From: Prunus persica
Lineage: Eukaryota > Streptophyta > Magnoliopsida > Rosales > Rosaceae
Length of the DNA: 64,000 nt
Reading direction: 5' to 3'
NCBI RefSeq assembly: GCF_000346465.2
Contig: NC_034011.1
Span: forward strand, 1,090,636-1,154,635
The notes beneath the pieces are model-generated. The model had not been told where the DNA came from, did not search any database, and worked only from the letters and a program-made list of their open reading frames with translations. Shown here in pieces: positions 24,971-37,904 of this stretch (position 1 is its first letter; the number at the start of each line of letters is the position of its first letter). The translations under genes and the position numbers were made by a program.

Positions 24971-27900
24971 CTAACAGCACAACCTTATCTTTTCATACAT
25001 AGTATACAGAAGAAGCTTGACCTTTGCCATCCATGAAAGCAGCTGTAGAACCTCTGAAAATTGATCAGCATTTTAGTCATTTCGAATTTTTTTTTACTAG
25101 ATTGTTAGATAGATGAAAATCAAATGCATTCTTACCAATAATAAGCCTTAACCTATAGTAACTTGCATTTGCCTTCAATCGGGAGAACACAACTTTCAGA
25201 GCAAAATCTGAAAGCATAATCAGAATTAAGGAAATAAATTATAGTTACAATGTAACAGAAGATGACATGGTTGAAAACTAACTCTAGAATTGTGGTCTAA
25301 AATTGTGGAGTAAGGATAACTTATTCGGTTTTCATTAAGTCCTAAATGTTCAGAACAAATAATTAGCATGATGCACGTGTGTTTTAGATTCCCAAGTTGG
25401 AGTTCAGTATTTGTACTTGAACATTTGTTTTTCTTTGAAAAGGTTTGTCTTCTCCAACTTACTAGAAAGTTGTTCCCGAGTCAGCAAATGAGTTTCCAGC
25501 TTAAACTTAAAAAGTGCCGTTCCATAAAGTAAAAAAGAAATGCAATTGGACAAAAGTAAATGGAATTATACGTCAAAATTTACCAGATTCAGGATTCAAC
25601 TTTGGAGAAAGACCATATAATGCATATTTGCCATAGGCTAGTAACCTGACTCTTTGTGGAGCCCCCAACTTGCTAACAATAGACCTCAGCAGCCCACTGG
25701 ATACGGAGATAAAAATACAGCAATTAGAGATTTGAACAATCTCAACTTGCTAACGATAGAACCCAGTAGCCCACTGGATATGGAGATAAAGTTACAGGAA
25801 TAAAGAATGTTAAGAATATCAAGAGGCATCATACGTAGAGAGATTTCATTCTTTTACTTACTCAGTACGCAATATTGTGAGAAAATCTGATGGTAAGGAT
25901 TCCATAAATGAAGATATGTCTTCCATCTTCAGGGACTTCAGCTCCTGCTTTAGATTACGTCTTTCTTCAACTGACATTGCCTTCCCAAGAGCCGATTTAC
26001 TGCAACACATGGTAAAAGTGCAATTAACTCACCATTGTACTTTGTTAACATGATCACAAATGCTTTATTGCAGGATATATTAATTATATAAAAAGGAAAA
26101 GAAGATATAGATTCAGTATCAAGTGGAAATCCTTCTTGGGATAGATCCTTAGTACTAAAACTAGCCTCACATCAAAGTGAATATCATCTATGAGGATTAA
26201 CACACGAAAGAGGTGCATCTAGTATCTCTTTGAGCCACTATCTTTGTCACTTCTAAAACATACTCACATGCAACAGACACAATCATACATACAAATGCAT
26301 GCACCAGTGAATGAGAGAGGGATATGTATACATAGAGAGTTTTTCTCTTAAACGAAAGTTCATTAAGGAACAGACACAGGCACTGTGTGGCCGCCAGTCG
26401 CCCAGCCGGTGCAATTTTTTTTTTCTGCCAGTTCCATGGCAACATTAATTGGTTATATTTTAGGTTTAACTCTTGAGTTTTGGGTGGTACCCTAACTATG
26501 TAACCCTGTCACCAAAACGGGTGACACAATTTTTTACCCACATTTTGACACATATTCTAAGAAATTAGATTGAGGCACTTTGAATGGCTGAGATTAATGA
26601 TAAATTGGGTTTTTATTTCTTTAATTAATGTGCACTGGGAATACCAATAGTTAATAACTTTTCAAATGTATTCTTCTCTCTCCTCTCTCCCGTGTTTCCT
26701 CTTTCTTTAATATCCTTCTTCTCTTTTTTATTTTCCTGTGAAAATCCTTCGTGTGGCCTTCTGCAAACGATGACGATGATGCTCTCACACCCACACCCAA
26801 ATACACAATGTACTTCCAATAATTTTCTTTTATATATATGGACATATTAATCATTTAAGCTCAAGGTCCCTACATGCAAGGATGAATAGGTGGAAAGGGC
26901 ACGTATCAAGGTAAACCTAAAACAGTGAGGGCAATTTATATTTCTAGGGAGCAGAACTGGCTAGTCACTGACAAAAAGTAGAAAATTTAAAAGCAATCAA
27001 TCACCTGTCAATAGTTCTTCCCGTAAAAATGACAGGAAAGTATCTAGAATACTTTGCAACACCAAACCGTTCACCCAAACGCTGCAAGTTTTTTGAGTCC
27101 AGAAGAATTAATGCCTTCCAGAGCTGACAGTAATCCAACCTAAATCCTTCATCCAATTTTTTGTATATTCCATGGTCTAGAATAACTGCATGGCCAAATT
27201 GTGGACAGTAAATCACATCACAAGCCCAACAATACAAGCAATTTCAACTGAGACAATTACCTACAGGGGTTATTTTCAGCACATACCCAAAGAAAAGCCA
27301 TTCTGACCTTCAGGAGAAACTAATATGTTACCAGGGTGTGGATCTCCATGCAGGAAACCATGGATGAAAATCATTTCGGCAAACACTTCCAACAACACTT
27401 CTGCCACCTATAATACAAACTAATCAGAATTAAAAATCATTATCCTAACTGCAATTGGCTTTACCAATTAAGGCATTTCAGATCATTCAGAAAAAAATAA
27501 AAAAATAAAAAATAATAATAATAATAATAAAAATAAGAGTGGCCTGACACTTACACCCAGCAGACACAAAATAAAGAGAAGCAATTAAAAAAACATTTTC
27601 TCAACTGCACAAGGATTTATCAATGTGCATGCATGGAGATGTATGACCTGAAGTAAAGATGCACGCACACGCATAGACACATACTTCAAATAAGATATTT
27701 ATGCTAAAACCTAGTTTGAATAAGACATAGGGGCTGAAATGAGCTGAAATGCACATTGGTATCTTGGTTTGGTTCTACCCAATGCTCCAATACTGGCCTA
27801 ACTAGATTTTCTCAAGCCCAATTGGATTACAAAGAAACGACTCTAGCCTGCCCAACCATATTTTGACTAGGCTCAAGGCTCATAATCCTCATTCGCTATT

Positions 27901-30900
27901 TCTGTTTAATCTTGTCTATCTGATTTAGTTCATACGCGTGCATAAAAGCTTAGAAGACTGCTGCCTCAAGCCCCTAAAAAGTCAGCCACCAAACCAAGCT
28001 CCAGCTCAGATTATTTAAGCACCCTAATATCAAATTGGCTGAGATCAAATTCAACCCCAAAACATATAATGGCATTCACATAGTTTCGTTTGTCCTGGAC
28101 TTACAATATAAAAATAAAATCTGTAGCTATCACTGAAAACCAACCTTCATTGGGTGTATTCTCCTTTCCTTCAGATATTCTACATCATCAACCTGAGTTC
28201 TAAAGAAATTATTGTTAGTGGCATTAGTAGCACAGAACAGTGGGAAAATATTATATGACAAAAATAACATCAGTAACATGATAGTGATACAGACAAGAAG
28301 CTCGTTGAAAGATAATGAAAGGCAGATTTACAGAAGAAAAAAAACGAATAATAAAACCATTCAAAAAGTTATTTAAATTCAATGGCGGACTGCTTGTTAT
28401 CCTTCTTAGGAAATTTTAGGCTACAGTAATTTATTAAGTAAGTCACTGGTTTACTTTGGGTTTTCTAAAGGTTTAGTTGTTTCGGAATGTAAAACACATC
28501 TGCTTGAAGGATTTCATGGTATTTTATGGGTTGCTAATTTCATTTTACAATTTCTTATCTTAGAGTCTTAGTCTTGTTAGGATTAAGAAGGCCAGTAGCC
28601 TGTAAGTATTGACACAATGAATTCAAAGGAGAAGTGTTGGAGACCATGTATATGTATATTCTTCTAGTCCATTATTTGATTTTCTGCAGTGCTACAATCA
28701 CTACCATTTCAGCAACATAACAGCCATCGGAATTGAATCTTTATTAGACCTATTCAAATCCTAACCCCATAACACTCTTCCACTAATTAACCTCCAATAC
28801 CACTCTACTTGATTTAGCGACAACATAACAAATCATAGAACACAAGTTCTAAGCTTAATACAGCTGCACTATGTCCATTTGATACTTGCGTACTGATTTA
28901 GTCAATGGGAATAACAAGTATATGCATGCAAGACAGTATATACAATAGGCCCACTTCAACCAATATCCAGAAACTAATAACCATCAAACTTACGAATTCT
29001 TCATGGAAAATTTATGGTAGATTGGCATATTTACACCCTAATATACACTCATTTACACTTGTAGCCAAGTCTAACATTATCGTGTTATAAGCTTACAGGT
29101 CAGCATACACAGGTTGCCCTAGACCTACATGGCATATTTCTAGGGCACCATGGCCCAGGTCCTAACATCCACCATCCCTGGGCTGCCATTGGTGATTACC
29201 CAAAAAAGAGAAATTTTCAACATTTTTCCGCAATATACTCTAGCCAGCCATTTCCTTTTAGAAAAATTTATGGGACTAGATGGTAGTACTAGTTGTGGTC
29301 AACAAAATTTGATAAATCTTTGAACTCTAACAAATTCATACACAGATGCATACTACACAAGCAAGTTCAAAAGGCTATACCTTCTGTCCTGTACAGAATT
29401 CCATCGTCAGAACTTGATGAGTCGTTAAGTCCTGGACACATTTATGGTGGTCAGCTTCTTGTATTGCCAAATTAAAGATATTCCACAGATGGCTAAATAA
29501 AAAATGAAGAGGAGCATGCCAGCTATAATACCCAAAATACACGAGGAACCTTGACCCATTTGTTGTTGGCAAAGTTATTGGCAGTTGTCTCAGAATTCCT
29601 AGCCTCCTGAATAAAGTCTGTGGAACAGTTAAAGAGACGAAAACCATTATTGTCTTCACTATCTTCAATAATGATTTCAAGACTAAAATTCAGATCATGC
29701 TTGATGCAGCAAAATCATCATATGATGGCAATTGTCTGTCCAAGCTTACCGTACCACTGCTTTTAAATTGATTTCTTTTTTGGGTGCTATCTTGTCCATT
29801 TATTCTGAATAGTGAAATAATCATATTTTTTAAGTGTTAGGAAGTAGGGATAATTGGAAGCTTATTGAAAATAAATGTCTAAAATGGCTGTGCTGCTTCT
29901 CCTTTGAGCAAGACTGATAATGGTGTTCAAACATTAGAACCATGAACCGAGTCTAATCCAATGGGTGAGATTCTCAATTTGTAGAGAGAAGTTCCCTTAG
30001 GAGTCCTTTGAAATACACATCTTGGGGATTATTGTTAATGGGGCTAAAAGTCAATTTTGGGAAGATATTTGGCATGATGAATTATTCTTTCAATATTTGT
30101 TTCCTCATTTTTATCCATCAACTCTAAACTATCACGATACAATCCTTTCTTACATAACTTCCTTTTCCACTTCTCTAGAGCATTCCATGGAATTTAACTT
30201 TTGAAGGAACTTGAACGATAGAAAATTCTCAAAATTTGTCTCAGGCAATAATCTCCCTGAACCCAGGTTAATCTGACAGAGAAATTGATATGCATTTGAA
30301 CTTCAGGTAGTCCTTTTGTTCATTCTCTCATATAAAATCCTATTGATCAAGTTTTCAGACATTTAAGATTATTTGGTTGGTGTACCCATTAAAGAACAGA
30401 TTTTTGCATGGTTGATGGCTCACAAGAAATTACATGCTAAAATGCCTAAAGAGTAGAATCTATGTTTGTTATCACCAATATGGCGTATTTTATACAGGGT
30501 TCAGGTTTAGGGCACAGGTTATGGTGTTCCAAGTCCAGGATTCTGGTTCCAGGTCCAACCTGTAGTCGTGAGGTTCAGGTTCGAGGTCCCATGTCCCAAG
30601 TCCACAGTCTGGATTTGGGGTCCATGTCTCGAGTCTGGGTTTAGTTTCTCTCTCTAGCTTGTCTGGACTGAAAGGAGCTATTTTTGGTGTATTCAAATAA
30701 TAAACACAAAAAGAGGTCATAAAATATTATTTATAAATTTCATACCCCTTAATTCCTCTAGAATGTCCTGATACGAGAAAAGCTAACTGAAGAGTACTAC
30801 AGGTAGGGCAAAAAAATTGTTTCTTAAACAAAAGTACCATAGGTAAGGCAAAAATAAGAACTTTCTAAAAGGAAATTATATGTTTCTAATTACCAATGTC

Positions 30901-33900
30901 ATCCAACAACTCACCAAGTTCGAGAGAAATAGACTCTACGAATTCTGATACCAGCCACTCAAATCTGTATTCTGGGAAAAACTGCAGGATGGGAAAAGAA
31001 ATAGGTCTTTAAGTAATTGAAAAGCATCCAGCAAACTATGGAGTAAAGAAGAAAAAACATTGCCAAGTGACAGAAAGCCAGTAAGGGAAAAACAAAAGAA
31101 AATAAGCTACCTGATGTCAAACATTTAGACCTTGAACCATATATATTTTCAATCTTTTCAGAAAAATTATTTTATATGGAGACAAGAAACTTATTGTTTC
31201 AATTCTACAATCGAAAAAAAAAACATTTTAGGAACACTTCATAATACAACATAAAAGGGCTGAAAATTGTTTGAAAATGTATTGCTTGGATGCTAAAGCC
31301 AGTTATTAGTAAACATAACATATGATACAGAGCAATAACATCTTGGCACTGCTGGGTTTTCCAGCCCATGATGAGTTTCCTAATCGTCTTGGAGAATAAG
31401 AATCATATTCCCAGTTGGACTTGTTTTCCCAATTGAAGAGGGTTCAAAATGCTTGGTAATCAGATTCCTATTAGGATTAGATTACCTAATTGATGAAGGC
31501 CTTGCTATATAAGGAGATCCAATGTGCTAGTTTACAAGCATCAACATCAGCAAGCAAGACAGAACAATATTCAGAATTCCACTCCAAAGAGAGAGTGAGC
31601 GGGAATACCATTCCAGAGAGAGAGAGAGTGTGTGACCGGAGAGCAAAACAATTGATTACCAAAAGGAGTTAGATTAAGAGAATATTGAAGGGCAAAGTGT
31701 GTGAGAGAGAAGAAAGAGATAATAGTGTTTCCTTGTTTTCTTGTTCTTTCTAGTTGTTCATCAAGTCTTGAATCTAGAGGCTTGATAGGATAATTTGTTT
31801 TTTAACCATTATCGATATGGTGGAGATTTGTTGTTTCTGCCCCGTGGACGTAGGCCATATAGCTGAACCACATTAATCTTGGTGTTCTTTATCTTCTAGG
31901 TTATTTTCTTGGGTTTCCTGAGTTCGTTTGTTTCTCCCATTCTTAAATGATTTCACAACAGGCAGTTACTTGTGTTCAAAGAAACCAGGTATACAACAGT
32001 ACAACCACAGAAAAATGACATAAATCGCAACAAAGGTTTGTTGTGCTTGTCAAAAATAGATGAGCAGAAATAAATTAGTGTAACCTGTTATGTAGGATGC
32101 AGTAAATGGGGGAGTAGGATGACCAATTTGGTGTGATAATTGCTGGTGGGGGAAATGACTTCCCTTAAGTATTTGTGCAGGACAACTAATTTTTATCTGA
32201 GAATTTCACTTTTCCTGATAGTCTACTTATTTCCTCTAGTAAATTACAATCATTCAAAACACATTAGAGTAAATAATGTATGTCCAAGTTACACCAAAAC
32301 AAAGAATTAGGAGAACAAAGGGCCTAAGATTTTCTTTACTTTCTAAAGAAAATCATAGGACTACAAATTCTAAATGTAATGTTGAAAAGTAGAAAGGCCT
32401 AAGTTTTCTTTACATATTATACATGTTGTACACAGATGAAACTCAAGAATTGTAAACGAGCACATTTTGGAACATACATTGATAGCATAACATAGCACTT
32501 AACATAGTATCATAAAACCTAGGGCTGCAAATAAGCCTACCCACTCAAGGGCTCAAAGCTATGATATTAGTTAGGCTTGGCCTGGAAACTGGTTTGTTTA
32601 AAAATTGCCAAGCACCAACTCCAAAATTGAAGGTCAATGAATAACAAGCCATTAACAAGCATAAGGTGCTTGATTGGCTAGGGTTGCTGATGTAGCACAG
32701 CCCGTAGGTATTAGATTAAGCACTCAAACAATAGAACAGAGAAGAATATAAGCGACCGGGGAGAAGAAATAGAGATCGAAAAGACGAGATAAGGACAGAA
32801 ACAGTAGAATAAAGAAGAATATTGGAGATCGAGGAGAAGAAATATAGATCGAAGGGACGAAATCAGAGAGTTCTAGGAAAAGGTTTACTCAACATTCAAA
32901 TCTGAATTTTAAAGAACTACACCTAGACATAACAGGATAAAAATCCCTTGCTTAAACAGAAATCCTAACCCAAATAAAATAGGAAACTTAAAACTAGAAA
33001 ATCTGGAAATCTGGAAAAGTAGAAATCCCACTAGAATTGGGAAAACTAGAGAATCTAGGAAACTAACAAATACATTAGGAAACTAATAAATTTAGGTCAT
33101 ATGCGTCCTGCATCAGTTGCACAGCAACTCCACAAATCAGATCTCTGTGGGAGTAATACTATTTAGAAACTTCAATGACCATTTAGGAGAGACAAAACCT
33201 ATTCACTGCAACTACAATATATCACAAAAGTGTCCCGAGATTGAGTGCATACCCAAGCAAGGGATTTTGAAAGAAAATACATGGTTGTTGTATCTATTTT
33301 CATTTGCTGCTCCAGGTCCGGGTACTGCACCTATTATCCACATGACAAAACTAATTAATAACCATTGCAGTCATAAATCCGTGTTTATTGAGAAGCAAAA
33401 AAACATTATATGCAAAAGTATTAAGGAACACAGAAAAGAAAAGCAAACACGTTTCTTTTGTTTTAATGTATAAGAAAAAGTTAAGGAATGGATAATTTTA
33501 TCAGACATCCTGAATTCAGGTAACTATTCTTTTTGTGAAACGATTTTGAACTATTGTTCCACTCTTTTATCCACCTCATCTTTGTTTTGCCACCAAGAAA
33601 TTTCCTGTTTAACAATCAATTTTGAACTACAGTTGCACTGTTTTATCCATCTCATCTTTGTTTTGGCTTGTTCAGGGTGACGGTATGTTGTTATGGGAAT
33701 ATATATTTCTTGCTGATGGATATGTTTTACTCCTTCACATATCTGGTGTTTCATCCAATTTAGGGTGTAGACTAGAAATTTCTAAATCAACCTCCCCTAG
33801 AATGGCTAGTGAGCGACAAAGGAAACTTCGAGCTCATATTGGTCATGGCTTGAGAGAGGGAATTGAAATGTGTGTGTTCCTTCATGTTGTGCTTCTCAAG

Positions 33901-36040
33901 ATTACGATATTCAACACAGCATTTCAAGATAGAAAGAGTTTGGTGTCCTTGTTATTGTTATTTGGTGTTTTGGTGTGTCTTTATAAGCTTGTTTAGTTTG
34001 TAACTTGAGTAGATAGTTTGTATCTCAACTTGGGTGGTTGCAGCAATGTTTTGTCTAGGAAATGCGAAAAAGGGAAGATCATAAAGTCCCTGTTCTTATA
34101 TTGGTAAAATAAATTCATTTTGGATTCTATATTTCTAAATTGAATAAATGACATTAAACATTTCCTATGTTGAAAAGATGGGAATTTGATTTCCTTGTTC
34201 TAAGGAGGAATGTCCACAGGAACTAAAAGTTTAGGAATTTGGTCAAACCACTTACCAAGCTTTTATCACTTCTTGAAAATTGAAAAGTTTCACCTAGAAA
34301 TCTCGTGAGACTGTAGCACACTTTTTTCATATTCTCCCCATGAACTCAAATTTAAATGAAGAGTTTCGAAGAAGAGTTACTGGTTTATTCACCAATTACA
34401 GTTGTCTTAAAATTAATGAAATTTACTAAAACAGAGGTTTAGTCTGCTCACCAACCTTAATTGCTACTTCTTGATGACCCTTAAGAACTCCCCGGTGTAC
34501 TTGAGCAATAGATGCCGCAGCTATCGGATGTTCATCGAGTGACAAAAACCTGAGGTAAATGCCAAAGTCAGAAAAATAACAGCCCTTTCAACTTTGAAGT
34601 ACAGAGTTCCATTGGAGAAACACATTAAGAAGAAGGAGAAGTTTTTAAGGCACATGCTACCAACCATTTTTTTTTTTTTGACAAGGACAAAACTTCATAC
34701 AGCAATTGAGAGGAAAAAAAGAAGTAGCAACAAGACAAATGTGGAAGTTCATCGAGTTAGAAAAAGATCCCAAAGTCATAAAACTTTCAAGTATAGAGTT
34801 CCACTGATGAAACACAATGAGAAGATGCAATAACTTTTAAAATCACCTGATACAAACTTGTAAATGGCAAGAAACATACATGCGGAACAGTTACGGAAAA
34901 AAAAGAATAAGGAAAACAAAAAAAGGAAGAAGGCATACATCATTTTCATGTCTTCCACCATTTTATACAAACTAAGGAACCCCAATATATTACCAAAGTT
35001 TATGATCCTTCATAATCCCTTCCAACACAAAACACTCCATAATTAATAGCATGTCTTAAGAGTCTGCAAGTTTTTTTTTCCCTTCTATTTAAAATTTTTA
35101 TCTGGGTTCCCACAAGTTGGTGTATACACTGCAATGTGACAAAATACTTACATATCTGACAGCTCGGGTCCCAGATTGCGGATTAGTACCTCTTTAATAG
35201 CCTTGAAATGATATGGAACTGCCTAAGACAATAGTTACGAGATAGTCACCATATCATATAGTTAAATTAATTTCCACCTACATGAATATATACCATATCT
35301 AGAAAACAAAACGGAATATAAAGAAACAGATATAAACACATAGTTCATTCATACCTGATCCTGCAATGAGGAAAGAGTCAATGAGTATTCTTTGGGAACC
35401 TGTCGCAGAGCTGCAACAAATTGGCCAGCTTTCACATAGAACCCTCTATTGACCTCACACAATTTCCGAATTCTTGAGGCGGACCTTCTATGAACCTAAA
35501 TTCCATCATCAAATTCATAAGATATACAACTGAAGCTCCTTCATAATGGTTCTCAGACTAGAAGCAAACAATTACAAAATCTATCTAATTTCTTCTGAAA
35601 GAAACTTACGTTCCTGAGGAAATTCAATGATTCATACTTCATAGTAAGAAAGAAAAGAAAAGCAACCAAGCAACCAACCTCAGATAGCTTCTGACGATAC
35701 TCATCAGAGTCAACCGAGAGTCCATGTAAAGTGAACTTGTAGTCAACAGCAGTGAAAGCAATCTGCAACTTTCAGGAACATATTATTAACAGTGAAAGAG
35801 ATAGATGGAAAGGGAAGATTTTTTTATTAAAAAAAATGACAAAAATGGAGAATGAAAGGGGAGGAAACGGACGGTGGCGATTGCGCGAGAAGATCGATTG
35901 ACGCCATGGATTGGTGCGCGTAATTTCTCAGGAAAGTTGGGGAAGGAATCGGAGGAAGATGATAGAAAATTGGGGTTGAAGGCATGGAAGGTGAGGCCAG
36001 TGGCTGTGATTAAGCAGAGTGCGGTTTTGGCCTTCCGCAT
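24971..36040 (-). CDS. ABC1/UbiB atypical kinase, ADCK1-like, 16 exons
   Basis: Minus-strand exons: 35873-36040, 35679-35762, 35355-35495, 35152-35222, 34456-34549, 33253-33330, 30915-30981, 29532-29617, 29381-29431, 28145-28192, 27287-27407, 27005-27185, 25862-25999, 25584-25696, 25136-25207, 24971-25053. Phases close to 531 residues, the usual size for this family. Motifs in order: KAGQ (106-109, the UbiB-specific KxGQ motif), AAASIAQVH (165-173, Ala-rich loop replacing the P-loop), VAIK (183-186, catalytic Lys), HGDPHPGN (316-323, catalytic loop) and DHG (340-342, in place of the kinase DFG). These define the ABC1 atypical kinases linked to quinone/prenyl-lipid metabolism in mitochondria or plastids. 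The closest type by wording (FFPEYRFEWLVSEF, LTTHQVLTMEFCTG) is animal ADCK1 and its plant counterpart. The N-terminus is hydrophobic then Ser-rich, compatible with organelle import. Introns up to 2.3 kb hold solo LTRs. Confidence 0.92.
30486..30660. repeat. Degenerate minisatellite-like tract in kinase intron 7-8
   Basis: About 170 bp built from short variants of AGGTCCA/CAAGTCC/GAGGTTC words (for example GGTTCCAGGTCC, GGTTCGAGGTCCC, CCCAAGTCCA), GC-richer than its surroundings. The periods are irregular. No coding role is apparent. Confidence 0.45.
31350..31960 (+). mobile_element. Solo LTR (Copia-like) in kinase intron
   Basis: Runs from TGCTGGG to TTCACAACA (TG...CA ends), about 611 bp, with a TATATAAGG promoter-like box near 31506. 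It is flanked by GGCAC on the left and GGCAG on the right, a target duplication with one mismatch. The terminal ATTTCACAACA is the usual end of plant Copia LTRs, but the expected primer-binding site does not follow, as expected for a solo LTR. Confidence 0.6.
32688..33115 (-). mobile_element. Solo LTR with perfect 5-bp target duplication
   Basis: A 428-bp segment with inverted ends TGATG...CATCA. On the minus strand it starts TGATGCAGGACGC and ends GCTACATCA. It is flanked on both sides by GTTGC (32683-32687 and 33116-33120), the length made by retroviral-type integrases. There is no internal coding region. It lies in the same kinase intron as the other solo LTR. Confidence 0.75.
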
Positions 36041-36326
36041 TGCCCGAGTCTAATGTGTTTCTCTGTCTAGACTCGCCAGACCAATTCAACTATCCCGTCA
36101 AATAATACAAAGAAAATTAAGGGTATGTTTGGTATTTTATTTGAATATAAATTTTTTAAATTTTAAAACAGAATTTCAGTCTAAAATTCAAAAAATCTGT
36201 TTGCAGGGCCGAGTTTTAAAAACTCAAACTCAAAAATTCCCAAATATTTGAAAACAGAAAACATTTGTTTGTTTAGAATTTTTTCATCATTCTTGCTTGC
36301 CACTTCAACCAAATAAGTAATTTATT

Positions 36327-37130
36327 GGGATCCTCTTTTTTTTTTTCAATAAATATTTTTCCCCGATTTTAGTTTATCGATAAGAGTAGTTTAGACACCC
36401 AAAGTAATTATCCATACAAAGAATTTAGCACTTTCACATTTAATAGCGTACATGTACATACGTATTTTTCATATTTGATACACATATTTATAACAAAAGT
36501 TTCAATAACACACAAAATTAACGTATTATACAAATAATTCTCACATATTATTGAATAAAAATAATATATATTAAAATATTATATAGTGACCTAACTTTTA
36601 AGTTGTAGATCCTCTTTTTTTTCTTTTTAAAATAGTATAGCCGTGCGGCTGTACTCGCCTTTTTATAATTTTAAAAAAATAGTATAGCCGGTCAGCTATA
36701 CATATTTTGACACGTAGGAGCCTAATCGCAAGTGGGGCCCTCTTTTTAAACCTGCATAAATAGTATAGCCGCTCGGCTATACTCCGGTTTTTATTTTTTT
36801 TTGTTAAAATAGTATAGCCGGTCGGCTATACTTATTTTGACACGTGGGAGCCCATCGCAAGTGTATAAATAATATGGCCGCACGGCTATACTTCTGTTTT
36901 TAATTTTTTGTTAAAATAGTATAGCCGGCCGGCTGTACTCGCCTTTTAATAATTTTAAAAATAGTATAGCCGGTCGGCTATACTTATTCTGACACGTGGG
37001 AGCCTGCCGCAGTGGGGCCCTCTTTTTTTACGTGTATAAACACATAGTTCATTCATACCTGATCCTGTACTGATTTCTTAAAATAGTATAGCCGGGCGGC
37101 CATACTCGCTGTCATAAACACTCGGTTAAG
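36327..37130 (+). repeat. Unclassified repeat with palindrome array, copy 2
   Basis: Its head shares TTTATCGATAAGAGTAGTTT, AAAGAATTTAGCA and the AATAATATATATTAAAATAT block with the repeat at 22723. Eight palindromes follow, mostly GTATAGCCG nn CGGCTATAC, starting near 36634, 36681, 36761, 36811, 36871, 36918, 36963 and 37085. Spacings are irregular (about 45-120 bp). Two unit types alternate: one followed by TTATTTTGACACGTGGGAG and a GGGGCCCTC word, one followed by CTCGCCTTTT. It begins about 290 bp upstream of the kinase start codon. Confidence 0.75.
37035..37067 (+). other. 33-bp exact copy of the kinase exon 3/intron 3 border inside the palindrome array
   Basis: The 33 bases match 35331-35363 exactly and in the same orientation. 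That source segment holds the last codons of kinase exon 3 and the first 24 bases of the next intron. The first six bases (TATAAA) also fit the array's own spacer sequence, so the junction has microhomology. Confidence 0.85.
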
Positions 37131-37655
37131 TTTTTCTTTTTTTTATTTTCTAATGATTTTTCAGTTTAGTAATTTTTAATTTATAAAACATTGTTTCACC
37201 CACGTCACATGCCACTTCAGCAATTTAACAGAAATAAACCCTTATATTTATTAAAAAAACACATTCTAGCCGAAAACAGCAAAATCGAAAGGGGAAAAAA
37301 ACGAAAAATGATGAAACTTCCGAGTACTTGAAGAATAAACCTTTCAATTCTGCTTCCTAAGGACAGAATTAAGAAAGTTTTATCATCAAAAGCCAACTAT
37401 TAAAATAAAACTTTTGGATGCCAATTATCAAAGCACTTAACCAATGTCGCTTTCAATCCCACAACCAATGCTCCCTCGTAATCTCATCATTTACAAAAAC
37501 TTTGACTTCTACAGAAAATGTTGTTCTCGGTGCTTCTTCGCAAGCAGAAATATATGAGCATTCTTTGAATCTGAAAGATAGATATCATTTATATGAACAC
37601 CAAAATTCAAAATTCAAACTTCAAAAGCAAGTTACAGAGATCTGATATAAAGAAT
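37131..37655. other. Downstream part of the snoRNA transcription unit
   Basis: AT-rich sequence that on the minus strand lies 3' of the two snoRNAs. A perfect C-box word (ATGATGA, minus) occurs near 37485, but no D box or terminal stem accompanies it. No protein-coding frame with a recognisable motif. Confidence 0.4.
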
Positions 37656-37766
37656 GAAGATGGATCAGAAACACCTGGCTTGGTGTCTCTGTGTAATACA
37701 GAGATATAAGTCGCTCAGTTTGTTCAGTTTCGATCATTTGGGGAAATAATCATCACTTCCATCTTC
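37656..37766 (-). ncRNA. C/D-box snoRNA, copy B
   Basis: On the minus strand a 111-nt unit begins with the stem strand GAAGATGGA, followed by the C box GTGATGA. It ends with the D box CTGA and the complementary stem strand TCCATCTTC (9 bp, perfect). An internal ATGATCGAAACTGA gives candidate C'/D' boxes. It shares ATTTCCCCA-ATGATCGAA and CCAAGCCAG near the D box with the copy 140 bp upstream, so the two are isoforms. Such RNAs guide 2'-O-methylation of rRNA or snRNA in the nucleolus. I could not identify the target base. Confidence 0.75.
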
Positions 37767-37904
37767 TCTTTCTATGGTTTTTTCCAATTTCAAAAATAAA
37801 AATCATTCAAAACACAAAAACAATTTCAAAACCCAAACTGAAGAAAGATTTGAAAATTCAAAAGACGAAGAAACAAAAAGAAGAATAGATGACAATGAGT
37901 TGTT

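Noticed and set aside
33622..33996. A 124-codon plus-strand open frame in a kinase intron
   Set aside because: It has no recognisable motif, lies within an intron of a well-supported opposite-strand gene, and has no sign of its own promoter or splice sites.
37420..37500. Possible third C/D snoRNA (C-box word ATGATGA on the minus strand)
   Set aside because: No D box within a plausible distance and no terminal stem, unlike the two accepted units.
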